From the NCBI GenBank assembly GCA_005502875.1, contig SCMV01000010.1, forward strand, positions 28,874 to 92,873: a stretch of DNA of 64,000 nt, written 5' to 3'. Source of the stretch: Comamonadaceae bacterium 2PF. GTDB taxonomy: Bacteria; Pseudomonadota; Gammaproteobacteria; Burkholderiales; Burkholderiaceae_C. Below are positions 9,280 to 18,976 of the stretch, one piece after another; the stretch's first letter is position 1, and every line of letters starts with the position of its first letter. Under the pieces are notes generated by a model, which searched no databases, was not told the origin of the DNA, and was given only the letters and a program-made list of their open reading frames with translations. The translations under genes and the position numbers were made by a program.

Positions 9280-10122
9280 ATGAAATTCCAAGGTACCGAT
9301 CAATACGTCGCCACCGAAGACCTGAAACTGGCGGTCAATGCAGCGCTCAAGCTTCAGCGCCCCCTGCTGGTCAAGGGCGAACCCGGCACGGGCAAGACGA
9401 TGTTGGCCGAGCAGGTGTCCGAGGCGCTGGGCTTGCCGTTGTTGCAATGGCACATCAAATCGACCACCAAGGCCCAGCAAGGCCTGTACGAGTACGACGC
9501 GGTGTCCCGGTTGCGCGACAGCCAGCTGGGTGACGAGAAGGTCAAGGACATCCACAACTACATCGTCAAGGGCGTGTTGTGGCAGGCCTTCGACGCCGAC
9601 CAGCCGGTGGCCCTGCTGATCGACGAGATCGACAAGGCCGACATCGAGTTCCCGAACGACCTGCTGCGCGAAATCGACCGCATGGAGTTCTACGTCTACG
9701 AGACGCGCCAGCTGGTCAAGGCCAAGCACCGCCCGCTGGTGATCATCACCTCCAACAACGAGAAGGACCTGCCGGACGCCTTCCTGCGCCGCTGCTTCTT
9801 CCACTACATCCGATTCCCGGATGCGACCACGATGAAGCAGATCGTGGAGGTGCACTTCCCCAACATCCGCCAGGAGCTGCTGTCGGCGGCCATGCGTCAT
9901 TTCTACGAGGTGCGCAACCTGCCGGGCCTCAAGAAGAAGCCCAGCACCTCCGAACTGATCGACTGGCTCAAGCTGCTGGTGGCCGAAGACATCCCGCTCG
10001 AGGCCCTGCAAAGTGCCGACGAGAAGGTGAGCGTGCCGCCGTTGGTGGGTGCGCTGCTCAAGAACGAGCAGGACCTCAGCCTGTTCGAGCGGCTCGTCAA
10101 CATGGCGCGTCACAACCGGTGA
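9280..10122 (+). CDS. MoxR-family AAA+ ATPase (CoxD-like)
   Basis: AAA+ chaperone-like ATPase of 280 residues. Walker A GEPGTGKT lies at 33-40, Walker B VALLIDEIDKA at 110-120, sensor I is VIITSNNEKDL, and the following DAFLRRC carries the likely arginine finger. MoxR proteins work with VWA-domain partners to insert cofactors or mature enzyme complexes; the matching CoxE/VWA gene lies 1.3 kb downstream, beyond an inverted gene. The target is unknown, since no CO dehydrogenase or methanol dehydrogenase genes are in the window. The chosen ATG begins the conserved MKFQGTDQYV. Confidence 0.9.
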   Translation: MKFQGTDQYVATEDLKLAVNAALKLQRPLLVKGEPGTGKTMLAEQVSEALGLPLLQWHIKSTTKAQQGLYEYDAVSRLRDSQLGDEKVKDIHNYIVKGVLWQAFDADQPVALLIDEIDKADIEFPNDLLREIDRMEFYVYETRQLVKAKHRPLVIITSNNEKDLPDAFLRRCFFHYIRFPDATTMKQIVEVHFPNIRQELLSAAMRHFYEVRNLPGLKKKPSTSELIDWLKLLVAEDIPLEALQSADEKVSVPPLVGALLKNEQDLSLFERLVNMARHNR

Positions 10123-10145
10123 GCGATTGACACTTTGAAGCCTGT

Positions 10146-10171
10146 GCCGGCCCTGGTGGCCGGCTTTTTTG
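10146..10171 (+). terminator. Intrinsic terminator after the MoxR gene
   Basis: A 7-bp stem GCCGGCC / GGCCGGC with a 5-base loop is followed directly by six T residues, then GTTTTC. It lies 23 bases after the MoxR stop, between two convergent genes. Confidence 0.85.
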
Positions 10172-10174
10172 TTT

Positions 10175-11350
10175 TCAGGCCGCTTGGCTGGTGGGGGCCG
10201 CGACCACGCGGTTGCGCCCCTCGGTCTTGGCCCGGTAAAGCGCGTCATCGGCGCGCTTGAGCAGGGCGTGCAGGGGCTCGTCCGGGTCCTGTGCGGTGGC
10301 CAGGCCGGTGCTGATGGTCACGCAGATCTGCTCGTCCTGCCAGGGGATGTCGGTGCGGTGCACGGCGCTGCGCAGGCGCTCGGCGGCTTGCAAGGCGCCT
10401 TCGTGGTCGGTGTGGGGCAGCAGCACGCAGAACTCCTCGCCACCGTAGCGGGCCACTCGATCCACTTCACGGGCGTGGTCCTTGAGGATGACGGCCACCG
10501 CGCGCAGCACCTCGTCGCCCGCAGCGTGGCCCAGGTTGTCGTTGATGCGCTTGAAGTGGTCGATGTCCACCAGCATCACGGAGTAGACCTCGCCGAAGCG
10601 CTGCAGGCGCTGGGCTTCCTTGTCCAGGCTGTTCTCGATGGCCCGGCGGTTGAGCAGGCCGGTCAGGCTGTCGTGTTGCGACAGGTGCTGGAGGCGGTAA
10701 ACCAGGCGCATCACCACGATGTAGCCCAGCACGAAGCTCACGGCGATCGTCAGGCCCGAGGCCGCGATGGCCAGCCAGGTCTGGGTCGTTGCCGGCGAGG
10801 GCATCCAGGTGGGCCCAAAGCGCATGCCCAGGGCCCCGATGGCGATGCCCACGCAAAAGCAGGCCGTCACGCCCAGGACGATGTCGGCGGCCAGGGCCGT
10901 GCCGGGTCGGAACTCGCGGGCCAGCACCTCGTGGGTGTCGCAGGCCGCTTTGACCATGATGGCAGCGGCCACCAGGCTGGACGAGACGATGCCGGTGGTG
11001 AGCAGGCCACTGGGCAGCCAGACCAGCAGGTTCAGCGTGGATGGCACGAGCACCACCAGCACCTGCCGGGCGATGGCCTGGGGTTGGCGAAAGAACGATT
11101 GCAGGCCTCGCCGGGTCGACACCGCCGAGATCAGCATCAGGCAGGAGGACAGCATCAGGCAGACCTGCCTGGGCAGCCCGGTGTCGAACAGCAGCAGCAC
11201 CAGGGCCAGGCCACCCGTGAGGTTGGCTCGCATCCAGTCGGACGCGGCCTTGCGCGACAGGCCCATCCACGTGCCCGCGATGAACCACATCGAGGTGGTG
11301 AAGGCGAACGTCAGCAGGACGTAGGCCAGCAGCAGGTGTCGCAGTTCCAT
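10175..11350 (-). CDS. Membrane-anchored diguanylate cyclase (GGDEF)
   Basis: Predicted to make cyclic di-GMP from two GTP. The N-terminal ~200 residues hold about six hydrophobic segments. The GGDEF domain follows (HDSLTGLLNRRAIE onward), with the active-site motif GGEEF at about 302-306 and an intact inhibitory I-site RxxD (REVD) five residues upstream, so product feedback is expected. No EAL domain is present. The start chosen begins MELRHLLLAYVLL; an ATG 45 bases upstream is an alternative. The gene is inverted between the moxR and VWA genes, which is unusual for that pair. Confidence 0.9.
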   Translation of the reverse strand: MELRHLLLAYVLLTFAFTTSMWFIAGTWMGLSRKAASDWMRANLTGGLALVLLLFDTGLPRQVCLMLSSCLMLISAVSTRRGLQSFFRQPQAIARQVLVVLVPSTLNLLVWLPSGLLTTGIVSSSLVAAAIMVKAACDTHEVLAREFRPGTALAADIVLGVTACFCVGIAIGALGMRFGPTWMPSPATTQTWLAIAASGLTIAVSFVLGYIVVMRLVYRLQHLSQHDSLTGLLNRRAIENSLDKEAQRLQRFGEVYSVMLVDIDHFKRINDNLGHAAGDEVLRAVAVILKDHAREVDRVARYGGEEFCVLLPHTDHEGALQAAERLRSAVHRTDIPWQDEQICVTISTGLATAQDPDEPLHALLKRADDALYRAKTEGRNRVVAAPTSQAA

Positions 11351-11460
11351 GTCGGGGCCAGACAACTCAGGAGTCCCCGAAAGCGTCGCACCCATCTGGC
11401 CCCGATGTGGCGAGGACGCCGATCAGGGGCCAAAATAGCGCGAGATTCCCAGGACTGCCT

Positions 11461-12633
11461 ATGCTCATTGACTTCTTCTTCGCGTTGCGTGCGGCACGCT
11501 TGCCGGTCACGATCCCGGAGTACCTCACGCTGCTGGAAGCCATCAAGCAGGATGTGATCGAACCCTCGGTGGATGAGTTCTACCACCTGGCCCGAACCAC
11601 ATTGGTCAAGAACGAGGCGCATTTCGACAAATTCGACCGGGCTTTCTCCACTTATTTCAGGGGGGTGGTCGATGCCGTGGACTTCGGTAAGGACATTCCC
11701 TTGGAGTGGCTGCGCAAGCACTTCGAGCGCGAACTGACGCCGGAAGACCGCGCCAAGATCGAAGCCATGGGCTGGGACAAGCTCATGGACCGCATCCAGG
11801 AGCTGCTCAAGGAGCAGAAGGAGCGGCACGAGGGCGGCAACAAGTGGATCGGCACGGGCGGCACCTCGCCGTTTGGTGCGCACGGCTACAACCCCGAGGG
11901 CATCCGCATCGGGCAGGACAAGTCCCGCCACCGCAAGGCCGTCAAGGTCTGGGACCAGCGCGAGTTCAAGGACTACGACGACAGCATCGAGCTCGACACG
12001 CGCAGCATCAAGGTGGCGCTGCGCCGCCTGCGCAAGTTCGCGCGCCAGGGCGCGGCCGAGGTGCTCGACCTCGACGACACCATCCACAGCACGGCGGCCA
12101 ACGCCGGCATGCTCGACATCAAGCTGGTGCCCGAGCGGCACAACGCGGTCAAGGTGCTGCTGCTGATGGACGTGGGTGGCTCGATGGACGACCACATCCA
12201 CCGGGTCGAAGAGATGTTCTCGGCCGCCAAGAGCGAGTTCAAGCACCTGGAGTTCTATTACTTCCACAACTGCGTCTACGACTTCATGTGGAAGAACAAC
12301 CACCGGCGCTTCACCGAGAAGATCCCGACCTGGGACATCATCCGCAAGTACAACAAGGACTACAAGCTGATCTTCGTGGGCGACGCGACCATGAGCCCCT
12401 ACGAGATCCTGCAGGCGCACGGCAGCGTCGAGTACAACAACGAAGAGGCCGGTGCGGAGTGGATCGGTCGCCTGACGCACGCCTTCCCGCAGCACGTTTG
12501 GATCAACCCGGAGCAGCCTGGCGTGTGGGAGTACCGCCAGAGCGTGTCGATCATGCGCCAGCTCGTGGGCGGGCGCATGTTCCCGATGAGCCTGCAAGGG
12601 CTCGAAAGCGCGATGAGGTTGCTGAGCAAGTGA
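11461..12633 (+). CDS. VWA domain CoxE-like protein
   Basis: Cytoplasmic partner of MoxR-type ATPases, 390 residues, family CoxE (PF05762-like). The N-terminal half is helical and charged. The VWA fold carries a MIDAS-type motif DVGGS at 237-241 (LLLMDVGGSMDD). MoxR/VWA pairs remodel or load metal centres of target enzymes; here the target is not evident. The ATG starts MLIDFFFALR, typical of the family. It overlaps tamA by one base, so it may be co-transcribed with tamA-tamB, though a functional link is not implied. It is divergent from the diguanylate cyclase gene. Confidence 0.88.
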   Translation: MLIDFFFALRAARLPVTIPEYLTLLEAIKQDVIEPSVDEFYHLARTTLVKNEAHFDKFDRAFSTYFRGVVDAVDFGKDIPLEWLRKHFERELTPEDRAKIEAMGWDKLMDRIQELLKEQKERHEGGNKWIGTGGTSPFGAHGYNPEGIRIGQDKSRHRKAVKVWDQREFKDYDDSIELDTRSIKVALRRLRKFARQGAAEVLDLDDTIHSTAANAGMLDIKLVPERHNAVKVLLLMDVGGSMDDHIHRVEEMFSAAKSEFKHLEFYYFHNCVYDFMWKNNHRRFTEKIPTWDIIRKYNKDYKLIFVGDATMSPYEILQAHGSVEYNNEEAGAEWIGRLTHAFPQHVWINPEQPGVWEYRQSVSIMRQLVGGRMFPMSLQGLESAMRLLSK

Positions 12634-14675
12634 TGGTGCGTCTGGCTGGTGTGTTCCTCGCCGGGCTGTTGGGCTCGGTGGCTTGCCTGTCGGGCGGTGC
12701 CGTCTGGGCGCAGGATGCGGGGGCGGCCTTGCCGCCCGCTTCGCCTGTCGCGGCCAGCACGCCCGATGCCGGCGCCCCGGCCGCCACGCTCAGGCGTGCA
12801 CCCAGGCCAGTCGATTGGCGGTTGACGGTGCAGGCCCCGGCGCCGCTCGATGACCTGCTGATGGAGAACCTGGACCTGGCGCGTTACCAGCTGGAGGCAC
12901 AGCGGGCGCAAGACGGTGAACCTGCGTCTCAGGGCGGCGACGAGCCGGCGACCTCGGCCTTGCGCATCACCCGTGGCGAGTTGCGTCGGCTGTTGGCCGA
13001 GGTGCCGGCCCAAGCCCGCGCGCTGCTGGAGGCCGAGGGCTACTTCTCGGCGCAGGTGCGCATCAAGGTGGAAGACGGCTCGGCAGGCGGCAACGAGGCG
13101 GCCCAGCCCGCACCGGCCGCACCGACCGCACAGCCTGCTTCGTCGCCGCAGGGCCCGGCTCCGGACGCGCAGGCGGCGCCGGTGCTCGTGCACGTGGTGG
13201 TCGAGCCCGGGCCGCGCACGGTGATCAGCCGGGTGCAGTTCGTCTACGAAGGCCAGCTTGACACCCGCTTGTCGGCCGACGACGCCGAGGCGAAGGCGCT
13301 CACCGAGGACATCGCGGACAACTGGGCTCTGCCGCAGGAGGAGCCTTTCCGTCAGGCCGACTGGACCACGGCCAAGAACGCGGCGCTGGCTCGCCTGCGT
13401 GCGGACACCTACCCGATGGCGAGCTGGAGCGGCACATCGGCCACCGTGGATGCGCAGGCGCACACGGCGAGCTTGTTCCTGGTGGCCGACTCCGGTCCTG
13501 CGTTCTCGTTCGGCGAGGTCCGCATCGAGGGGCTGCAGCGCCAGCCTCCTTCAGCGGTCCTCAACCTGGCGCCGTTTCGGCCCGGGCAGCCGTACCGCGA
13601 ACGCCAGGTCCTGGATTGGCAGGAGCGCCTGCAGAAGGTCAACTTGTTCGAGAGCGTGTACGTCTCGCCGGCATTGGATGTGAACCACCCCGAGGCCACG
13701 CCGTTGATCGTGCAGGTGCGCGAGTCGCCCATCCAGGAGGCGTCGGTGGGCATTGGCGCGAGCAGCGACAACGGCCCCCGCGTGTCATTCGAGCACCTGC
13801 ACCGCAACCCCTTCGGTCTGGACTGGCAGGCTCGCACCAAGGTGCAACTGGGGCTGCGCGTGTCGGACGGCCTGATCGACCTGCTGTCGCACCCCTGGCC
13901 GGGTCGCAAGCGAGGCCTGGCCTCCGCACAGGTCTCCAGCATCGAGGACAACGACAACGCCGTCACGCGGACGCAGCGCCTGAAGGTGGGCCGCTTGCGT
14001 GAAGGCGACCGGCTGGAGCGAACCGATTACGTCGAAGCCCTGCGCACGTCGGTGCGTTCGGCCGCTGACCTGCTGGTGTCGGACGCGACCGCGCTGAGCT
14101 TCACCTCGCAATGGATCTTCCGCGACGTGGACAGCCAGGTCCTCCCGACCCGGGGCACGACGACGATGCTGGCGCTCACGGGTGGGCGCTCGATCTCGGC
14201 CCTCGACGAGAACGGCTACTTCGGCCGGGTGCATGGGCGCTTCACGGCCTACCTGCCTCTGCCGGCGTCCTGGCAGCTGCAGTTTCGGGCCGAGGGTGGC
14301 CAGGTGCTGGCGCGCGACAACGTCAGCGTGCCAGATGCCTTGTTGTTCCGCGCGGGCGGCGATGACTCCATCCGGGGCTATGCGTTTCGCTCCATTGGCG
14401 TTGAGCGCGACGGCGTGACCACCGGTGGCCGGGTGCTGGGCACCGGCAGCATCGAGCTGTCGCACCCTTTGTGGCCAGGTGTGCCGAACCTGTTGGGTGC
14501 CGTGTTCATGGACGTGGGTGACTCGGCCGAGCGCATCGATCAATGGGCGCTCAAGCGGGGGCATGGCGTGGGCATCCGCTGGCGCAGCCCGGTGGGGCCG
14601 TTTCGCATCGACATCGCGCGTGGGGTGTCCACCGATGAGTGGCGCTTGCACTTCAGCGTCGGGGTCAGCTTGTGA
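12633..14675 (+). CDS. tamA: Translocation and assembly module TamA (Omp85 family)
   Basis: Outer-membrane Omp85 protein of 680 residues working with TamB in outer-membrane protein or lipid assembly. The signal peptide ends near VWAQ (residue 25). Residues 60-300 hold POTRA-like modules interrupted by an Ala/Pro/Gln-rich low-complexity insert around residues 150-185. The C-terminal half is a 16-strand-type barrel with the conserved GGDDSIRGYAF lid-lock region near residue 575, and ends in the SVGVSL strand. It starts by TGATG overlap with the VWA gene, and its stop overlaps the GTG of tamB. The directly adjacent tamB settles TamA over BamA. Confidence 0.9.
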   Translation: MVRLAGVFLAGLLGSVACLSGGAVWAQDAGAALPPASPVAASTPDAGAPAATLRRAPRPVDWRLTVQAPAPLDDLLMENLDLARYQLEAQRAQDGEPASQGGDEPATSALRITRGELRRLLAEVPAQARALLEAEGYFSAQVRIKVEDGSAGGNEAAQPAPAAPTAQPASSPQGPAPDAQAAPVLVHVVVEPGPRTVISRVQFVYEGQLDTRLSADDAEAKALTEDIADNWALPQEEPFRQADWTTAKNAALARLRADTYPMASWSGTSATVDAQAHTASLFLVADSGPAFSFGEVRIEGLQRQPPSAVLNLAPFRPGQPYRERQVLDWQERLQKVNLFESVYVSPALDVNHPEATPLIVQVRESPIQEASVGIGASSDNGPRVSFEHLHRNPFGLDWQARTKVQLGLRVSDGLIDLLSHPWPGRKRGLASAQVSSIEDNDNAVTRTQRLKVGRLREGDRLERTDYVEALRTSVRSAADLLVSDATALSFTSQWIFRDVDSQVLPTRGTTTMLALTGGRSISALDENGYFGRVHGRFTAYLPLPASWQLQFRAEGGQVLARDNVSVPDALLFRAGGDDSIRGYAFRSIGVERDGVTTGGRVLGTGSIELSHPLWPGVPNLLGAVFMDVGDSAERIDQWALKRGHGVGIRWRSPVGPFRIDIARGVSTDEWRLHFSVGVSL

Positions 14676-17600
14676 GTGACTTGCACAACGAGCCCGGTCA
14701 AGCTCCCGGTGACGACCCAGGCGCAGCGCCAGGCGATGCCGCCGCCGCAGGGGGGCGTTCGCATGGCATGAAGCAGGGGATGGGCTCGGGCCTTTGGCGC
14801 GGGTTACGTTTGTGCTTGTCTTTTGCCTGGCGCCTGACCTGGGCGCCGCTGTCGCTGCTGCTCCTGGGACTGCTGTTGCTGGCCGCTGTGTGGGCGTTGC
14901 TGCACGACGGGTGGCTGTCCGGGCAAGTGCTGTCGCGCCTGCCCGGCGTGACGGTCGTGGAGCCGCGCGGGGCTTTGCTCGGCGATTTCGAGGCCGCGCG
15001 CATCGAGGTGGGGCTGCCACGCGAGGGCCGCTTGGTCTGGCAGGAGCCGAGCTGGCAAGGCCTGCGTCTGGTGGTGGACCGCAGCGCGCCATGGTGGTTG
15101 GGGGTTCAGGCGGACCGCTTGAGCGGGCGCCGCATCGACCTGAAATGGGTGCCCGATCCACAGGCCAAGCCCAGCCCCCCACCGACCGACCTGAGCTTGC
15201 CTTTGAGCCTGACCATCGGCCGGCTTGAAATCGGTGAGCTGCATGGCTTGAGCGGTGGGCAGCCCCTGCGGGGTCTGGATGCCGAGTTGCGCCTGGGTGC
15301 CATGCGTCACGCGGTGCGCCTGCGCAGCCTGAGCTGGACCGATTGGCGCCTGTCCGGTGAGTTGGGTTTGGGCGGCACCGCAGCCATGCCCCTGGAGGCC
15401 GATCTGCAGGCCGAGGGCCGGCGTGAGGCTTCCTCGACGGGCGACGGCCTGCTGGCGGGCGCCGGGGTGGTGAAGCTGCGAGCGCAGGGGCCGCTCAAGG
15501 ATTTTGGGTTGAGGCTGGACGTGAGCTGGCAACCCGAGCGGGGGGCGGTGCAGGCCTTGCGTGCGGACGTGGGTGTGCAGCCCTTCGCGTCCTGGCCCGT
15601 CTCCAGGGGGCGCCTGGACATCGACGAGCTGGACCTGGCGGCGTTGTGGCCGGGGCTGCCTCGCTCGGCGATCCGTGGGCGGGTCGAGTTCGATGACCAA
15701 AGCGCACGAGACCTGATCGCCCGGGTGGACGTGGCCAATGGCCTGGCCGGCGCTTGGGACCAGGGACGTTTGCCGTGGTTGGCGATGAAGGGTCAGCTCT
15801 CGGTTGATCGGGCCTGGGTTGCTCAGGCCGGCTCAGGCAGTTGGCGCGAGGTGCGCACCGACCTGGTGGTGAGCTTGCCCGGCCGCACGGCTCAGCAACC
15901 TGCCAGGCTGTTGTTCAACGGGCCCATCATGGGGCGTGCGCCGCTGGTGGTGGGGGTGCAGGACCTGGCGCCCCGGGCCCTGCTTGGCAGCCTGCCCGAC
16001 CTCGCCTTGGCTGGCGAATTGCGCTGGAAGCCTGATGCGGCTGCCGCAGAGCTGTCGGGGGCGCTGGACCTGCGCCTGAACGGCACGGTGCACGAAGTGG
16101 CCGGCCGTTCGCTCAAGACCCCGGTCGGCATCAACCTGGGCAGCCGGCTCTCGCCTCAGCAGTGGGAAGTCAAGGCCTTGCAGCTGTCTTCCGGCGAGGC
16201 TCGGGCACAGCTCGATGACGTCAAGCTGAGGTGGGGCCTGGGTGCCGAACAAGGCGGATGGGCGGCGCTGGGGCGCATGCGCCTGGATCGGTTCGACCCA
16301 CGTGCCTGGCTGCCATGGCCGGCGGCGCTGCAAGGCGAGACCCACCTGACGGGTCAGGGGCAATTCGAGGTGGATGGCAAGCTCGCAGGTGCGATGGCTT
16401 GGAGCTTGTCGCCCAGCAGCCTGGCCGGGGTGCCCCTGTCTGGGCAAGGCAACTGGTCCGCGCCTCGGTCTGCCAACAGCATGACGCTGGGCGCGCAGGC
16501 CACGCTGGGCGGCAACCGCCTGTCGCTCAAGGGGCAGGCCCCCCGTGGCTTGCTCAATGGTGCGCGATCGGGCCCGGCTGGGCGTTGGGAGCTGGACCTG
16601 CAGGCGCCTGACATCGCGTCCTTGTCCCCTTGGGCCGCAGCGATGGGCGCTGAGCGCATGCGTGGCCGCCTGAGCCTGACGGCCCAGGGTGCATGGCCTT
16701 TGCAGGGGCTGACTTACCGCGTCAGCGCGCAAGACATGGCTGCCACCCGCGCAGACCAGGCGATCTGGCAGTTGGCATCCGTCGATGGACAAGGTGAGCT
16801 CGACCTCAGTCGGGCTGACGGAAGGATGTCCGCGAAGTGGTCCCTGCAGGACGCCCGCCTGAGCAGCTGGCGACTGGCCCGCCTGGCGCTGCAGGTGGAT
16901 GGCAGCGCGGCCTCGCACCGCATTCGGCTCGATGGCGAGGGAGCGCCGGTGCGCGATGGCGAGGTGGACACCCTGCGCGCGGTGCGCCTGGCCCTGGGGC
17001 TGTCGGGCAGCTGGCGCAGCACCGCCGCCGAACGAGCTTGGCAGGCGCGCCTGAGCGAGGCCCAGCTCGCGTGGGAGCAGCCGCGCGGCCGGCCACCCCT
17101 GTTGCGCCTGGAGCCCACCGACCTCGGTTGGCGCACCAACGATCGGCAGTCCGAATGGCTGGTGGCGGCCACGCGCCTGCAGGTCATGGGGCTCAATGGG
17201 CAGCTCGATCGCCTGGTCTGGCGCACACCGGGCGAGCAGCCCGGGGGCGAGGCCTTGCGCGAGGTCTCGCTGGTGTTGCCACCGTTCCCGCTGGCGCCCT
17301 GGTTGGCGCTTTGGCTGCCCGATGAGGGCTGGACGGGCGACCTCGTCTCCGGTGGCGAGTTCAAGCTGCTGCAACGCGGGGCGCAACCGTGGGAAGTGGA
17401 TGCGCTGGTCTCGCGGCGATCCGGTGACCTGAGTTTTTCCGAGCCCGGCATCGAAGGAGGCCGGCCGCAGCGCCTGGGGTTGCGCGAAGCCCGTGTGAGC
17501 CTGCGCGCCCGCCAGGGCGTCTGGGTGGCCGAACAACGCATCGACGGTCGGGTGCTGGGGCTGCTGACAGGCAGGCAGGTGGTGCAGCCCTTGCGCGCCG

Positions 17601-18937
17601 ACGCCTTGCCCGATGCGTCGTCTTCTCTGGCTGGCGAGGTCAAGCTGGACGTGACCAACCTGCGCGCACTCGCCACCTGGGTGCCCGCCGGCTGGCGCCT
17701 GGGTGGTCGGGCCCTGGTGCAAGCCAGCCTGGGGGGCACCGTGGGCGCCCCGCAGTTCACCGGGCGCGTCGAAGGCTCGGGATTGAGTGCGTCGCAGGCC
17801 TTGTTGGGCATCAGCTTGCACGACGGTCAACTGGACATGGCGCTCGATGGCGAGCGCATCCGGTTGAAGCGACTGGACGCAACGGGCGGCCCTCAGGGTG
17901 GGCGCGTTGGGCTCGAGGGCGAGTTGCGACTCGACAGCCCTTTGTCCGGGCGCCTGATGTTGACGATGGATCGCTTTGCCGCTTTGCAACGCATCGACCG
18001 CCGCTTGGTGGTCAGCGGCCGAGCAGAAACCACCCTGGCCGACTGGAACATGGTGGTCAAGGGGCAGTTCGGGGTCGACGAAGGCTTCATCGACATCGGC
18101 CGGGGCAGCGCGCCGACCATTGGCGACGATGTCAACGTCGTCAACCGGCCTGGTGACGTGGACAAGCCCAAGGGCGCGGCCGCATCGAGCGGTGCCCAAA
18201 GCCGGCAACTGACGCTGGACACCGACCTCGCCATCGGCATGGGTGATCGGCTGAGCCTGAAGGGGCATGGCCTGACGGGGCTGCTCAAGGGGCAGTTGCG
18301 GATCACGACGCCACGCAACAAACCGGCCGTCCATGGGGCCATCAGGCTGGAGCAGGCCAAGTTCGCGGCATACGGCCAAAAGCTCGACATCGTTCGCAGC
18401 GCCATCACCTTCAACGGGCTGATCGAGAACCCGCGCCTGGACATCCTGGCCATGCGGCCTCAGACACCGACCGCTCAAGACAGCGATGTCAAGGTGGGTG
18501 TGCGCATCACCGGCACGGCCCAGGACCCTCGCATCCGCTTGTATTCCGAGCCCACGCTGTCCGAGACCGAGCAGCTGTCCTGGCTGGTGCTCGGTCGTGC
18601 GCCAACCGGCCTGGGGGGCGCGGACATCGGCCTGTTGCAGACGGCGGCGGTGGCCTTGCTGTCTGGCGATGACGGGCCGGGGGTGACCGACCGCGTGATC
18701 GGGCTGCTGGGCCTGGACACGCTGTCGGTGAGCCAGAGCGACGGGGCCGTGCGCGACACCGTGGTCAGCGTCGGCAAACAGATCTCGCGGCACTGGTACA
18801 TGGGTTACGAGCGCAACCTCAGCGCCACGGGCGGCAACTGGCAGCTCATCTACAGCCTGGCGCAACGTTTCAAGGTGCGGGCCCAGGCCGGCGAAGACAA
18901 CGCCATCGACTTCATCTGGCAGTGGCGCTGGCGCTGA
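14672..18937 (+). CDS. tamB: Translocation and assembly module TamB (AsmA-like, DUF490)
   Basis: Very long periplasm-spanning protein, 1421 residues, anchored in the inner membrane by one segment near residues 50-75 (WAPLSLLLLGLLLLAAVW). The body is repetitive beta-strand sequence, as expected for the lipid-conducting taco-shaped TamB/AsmA-like fold. The last ~350 residues form the conserved DUF490/TamB domain ending IDFIWQWRWR. It acts with TamA in outer-membrane biogenesis. The start is taken as the GTG overlapping the tamA stop by 4 bases (GTGA); an ATG about 96 bases further in (MKQGMGSG) is an alternative just before the membrane anchor. Confidence 0.9.
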   Translation: MSDLHNEPGQAPGDDPGAAPGDAAAAGGRSHGMKQGMGSGLWRGLRLCLSFAWRLTWAPLSLLLLGLLLLAAVWALLHDGWLSGQVLSRLPGVTVVEPRGALLGDFEAARIEVGLPREGRLVWQEPSWQGLRLVVDRSAPWWLGVQADRLSGRRIDLKWVPDPQAKPSPPPTDLSLPLSLTIGRLEIGELHGLSGGQPLRGLDAELRLGAMRHAVRLRSLSWTDWRLSGELGLGGTAAMPLEADLQAEGRREASSTGDGLLAGAGVVKLRAQGPLKDFGLRLDVSWQPERGAVQALRADVGVQPFASWPVSRGRLDIDELDLAALWPGLPRSAIRGRVEFDDQSARDLIARVDVANGLAGAWDQGRLPWLAMKGQLSVDRAWVAQAGSGSWREVRTDLVVSLPGRTAQQPARLLFNGPIMGRAPLVVGVQDLAPRALLGSLPDLALAGELRWKPDAAAAELSGALDLRLNGTVHEVAGRSLKTPVGINLGSRLSPQQWEVKALQLSSGEARAQLDDVKLRWGLGAEQGGWAALGRMRLDRFDPRAWLPWPAALQGETHLTGQGQFEVDGKLAGAMAWSLSPSSLAGVPLSGQGNWSAPRSANSMTLGAQATLGGNRLSLKGQAPRGLLNGARSGPAGRWELDLQAPDIASLSPWAAAMGAERMRGRLSLTAQGAWPLQGLTYRVSAQDMAATRADQAIWQLASVDGQGELDLSRADGRMSAKWSLQDARLSSWRLARLALQVDGSAASHRIRLDGEGAPVRDGEVDTLRAVRLALGLSGSWRSTAAERAWQARLSEAQLAWEQPRGRPPLLRLEPTDLGWRTNDRQSEWLVAATRLQVMGLNGQLDRLVWRTPGEQPGGEALREVSLVLPPFPLAPWLALWLPDEGWTGDLVSGGEFKLLQRGAQPWEVDALVSRRSGDLSFSEPGIEGGRPQRLGLREARVSLRARQGVWVAEQRIDGRVLGLLTGRQVVQPLRADALPDASSSLAGEVKLDVTNLRALATWVPAGWRLGGRALVQASLGGTVGAPQFTGRVEGSGLSASQALLGISLHDGQLDMALDGERIRLKRLDATGGPQGGRVGLEGELRLDSPLSGRLMLTMDRFAALQRIDRRLVVSGRAETTLADWNMVVKGQFGVDEGFIDIGRGSAPTIGDDVNVVNRPGDVDKPKGAAASSGAQSRQLTLDTDLAIGMGDRLSLKGHGLTGLLKGQLRITTPRNKPAVHGAIRLEQAKFAAYGQKLDIVRSAITFNGLIENPRLDILAMRPQTPTAQDSDVKVGVRITGTAQDPRIRLYSEPTLSETEQLSWLVLGRAPTGLGGADIGLLQTAAVALLSGDDGPGVTDRVIGLLGLDTLSVSQSDGAVRDTVVSVGKQISRHWYMGYERNLSATGGNWQLIYSLAQRFKVRAQAGEDNAIDFIWQWRWR

Positions 18938-18976
18938 CCTGGCCGGTGGCGCCCAGCCAGGGGCCTCAAGCGGGCG

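Noticed and set aside
11706..12632. Upstream in-frame extension of tamA through the VWA gene
   Set aside because: The tamA signal peptide begins at the ATG overlapping the VWA stop; the upstream part is the VWA gene read in another frame.
15833..18865. Open frame of 1010 codons on the minus strand opposite tamB
   Set aside because: It mirrors tamB in a GC-rich gene. Composition is unnatural (Gln/His/Arg/Ala-rich without domains), and tamB has clear homology and operon context.
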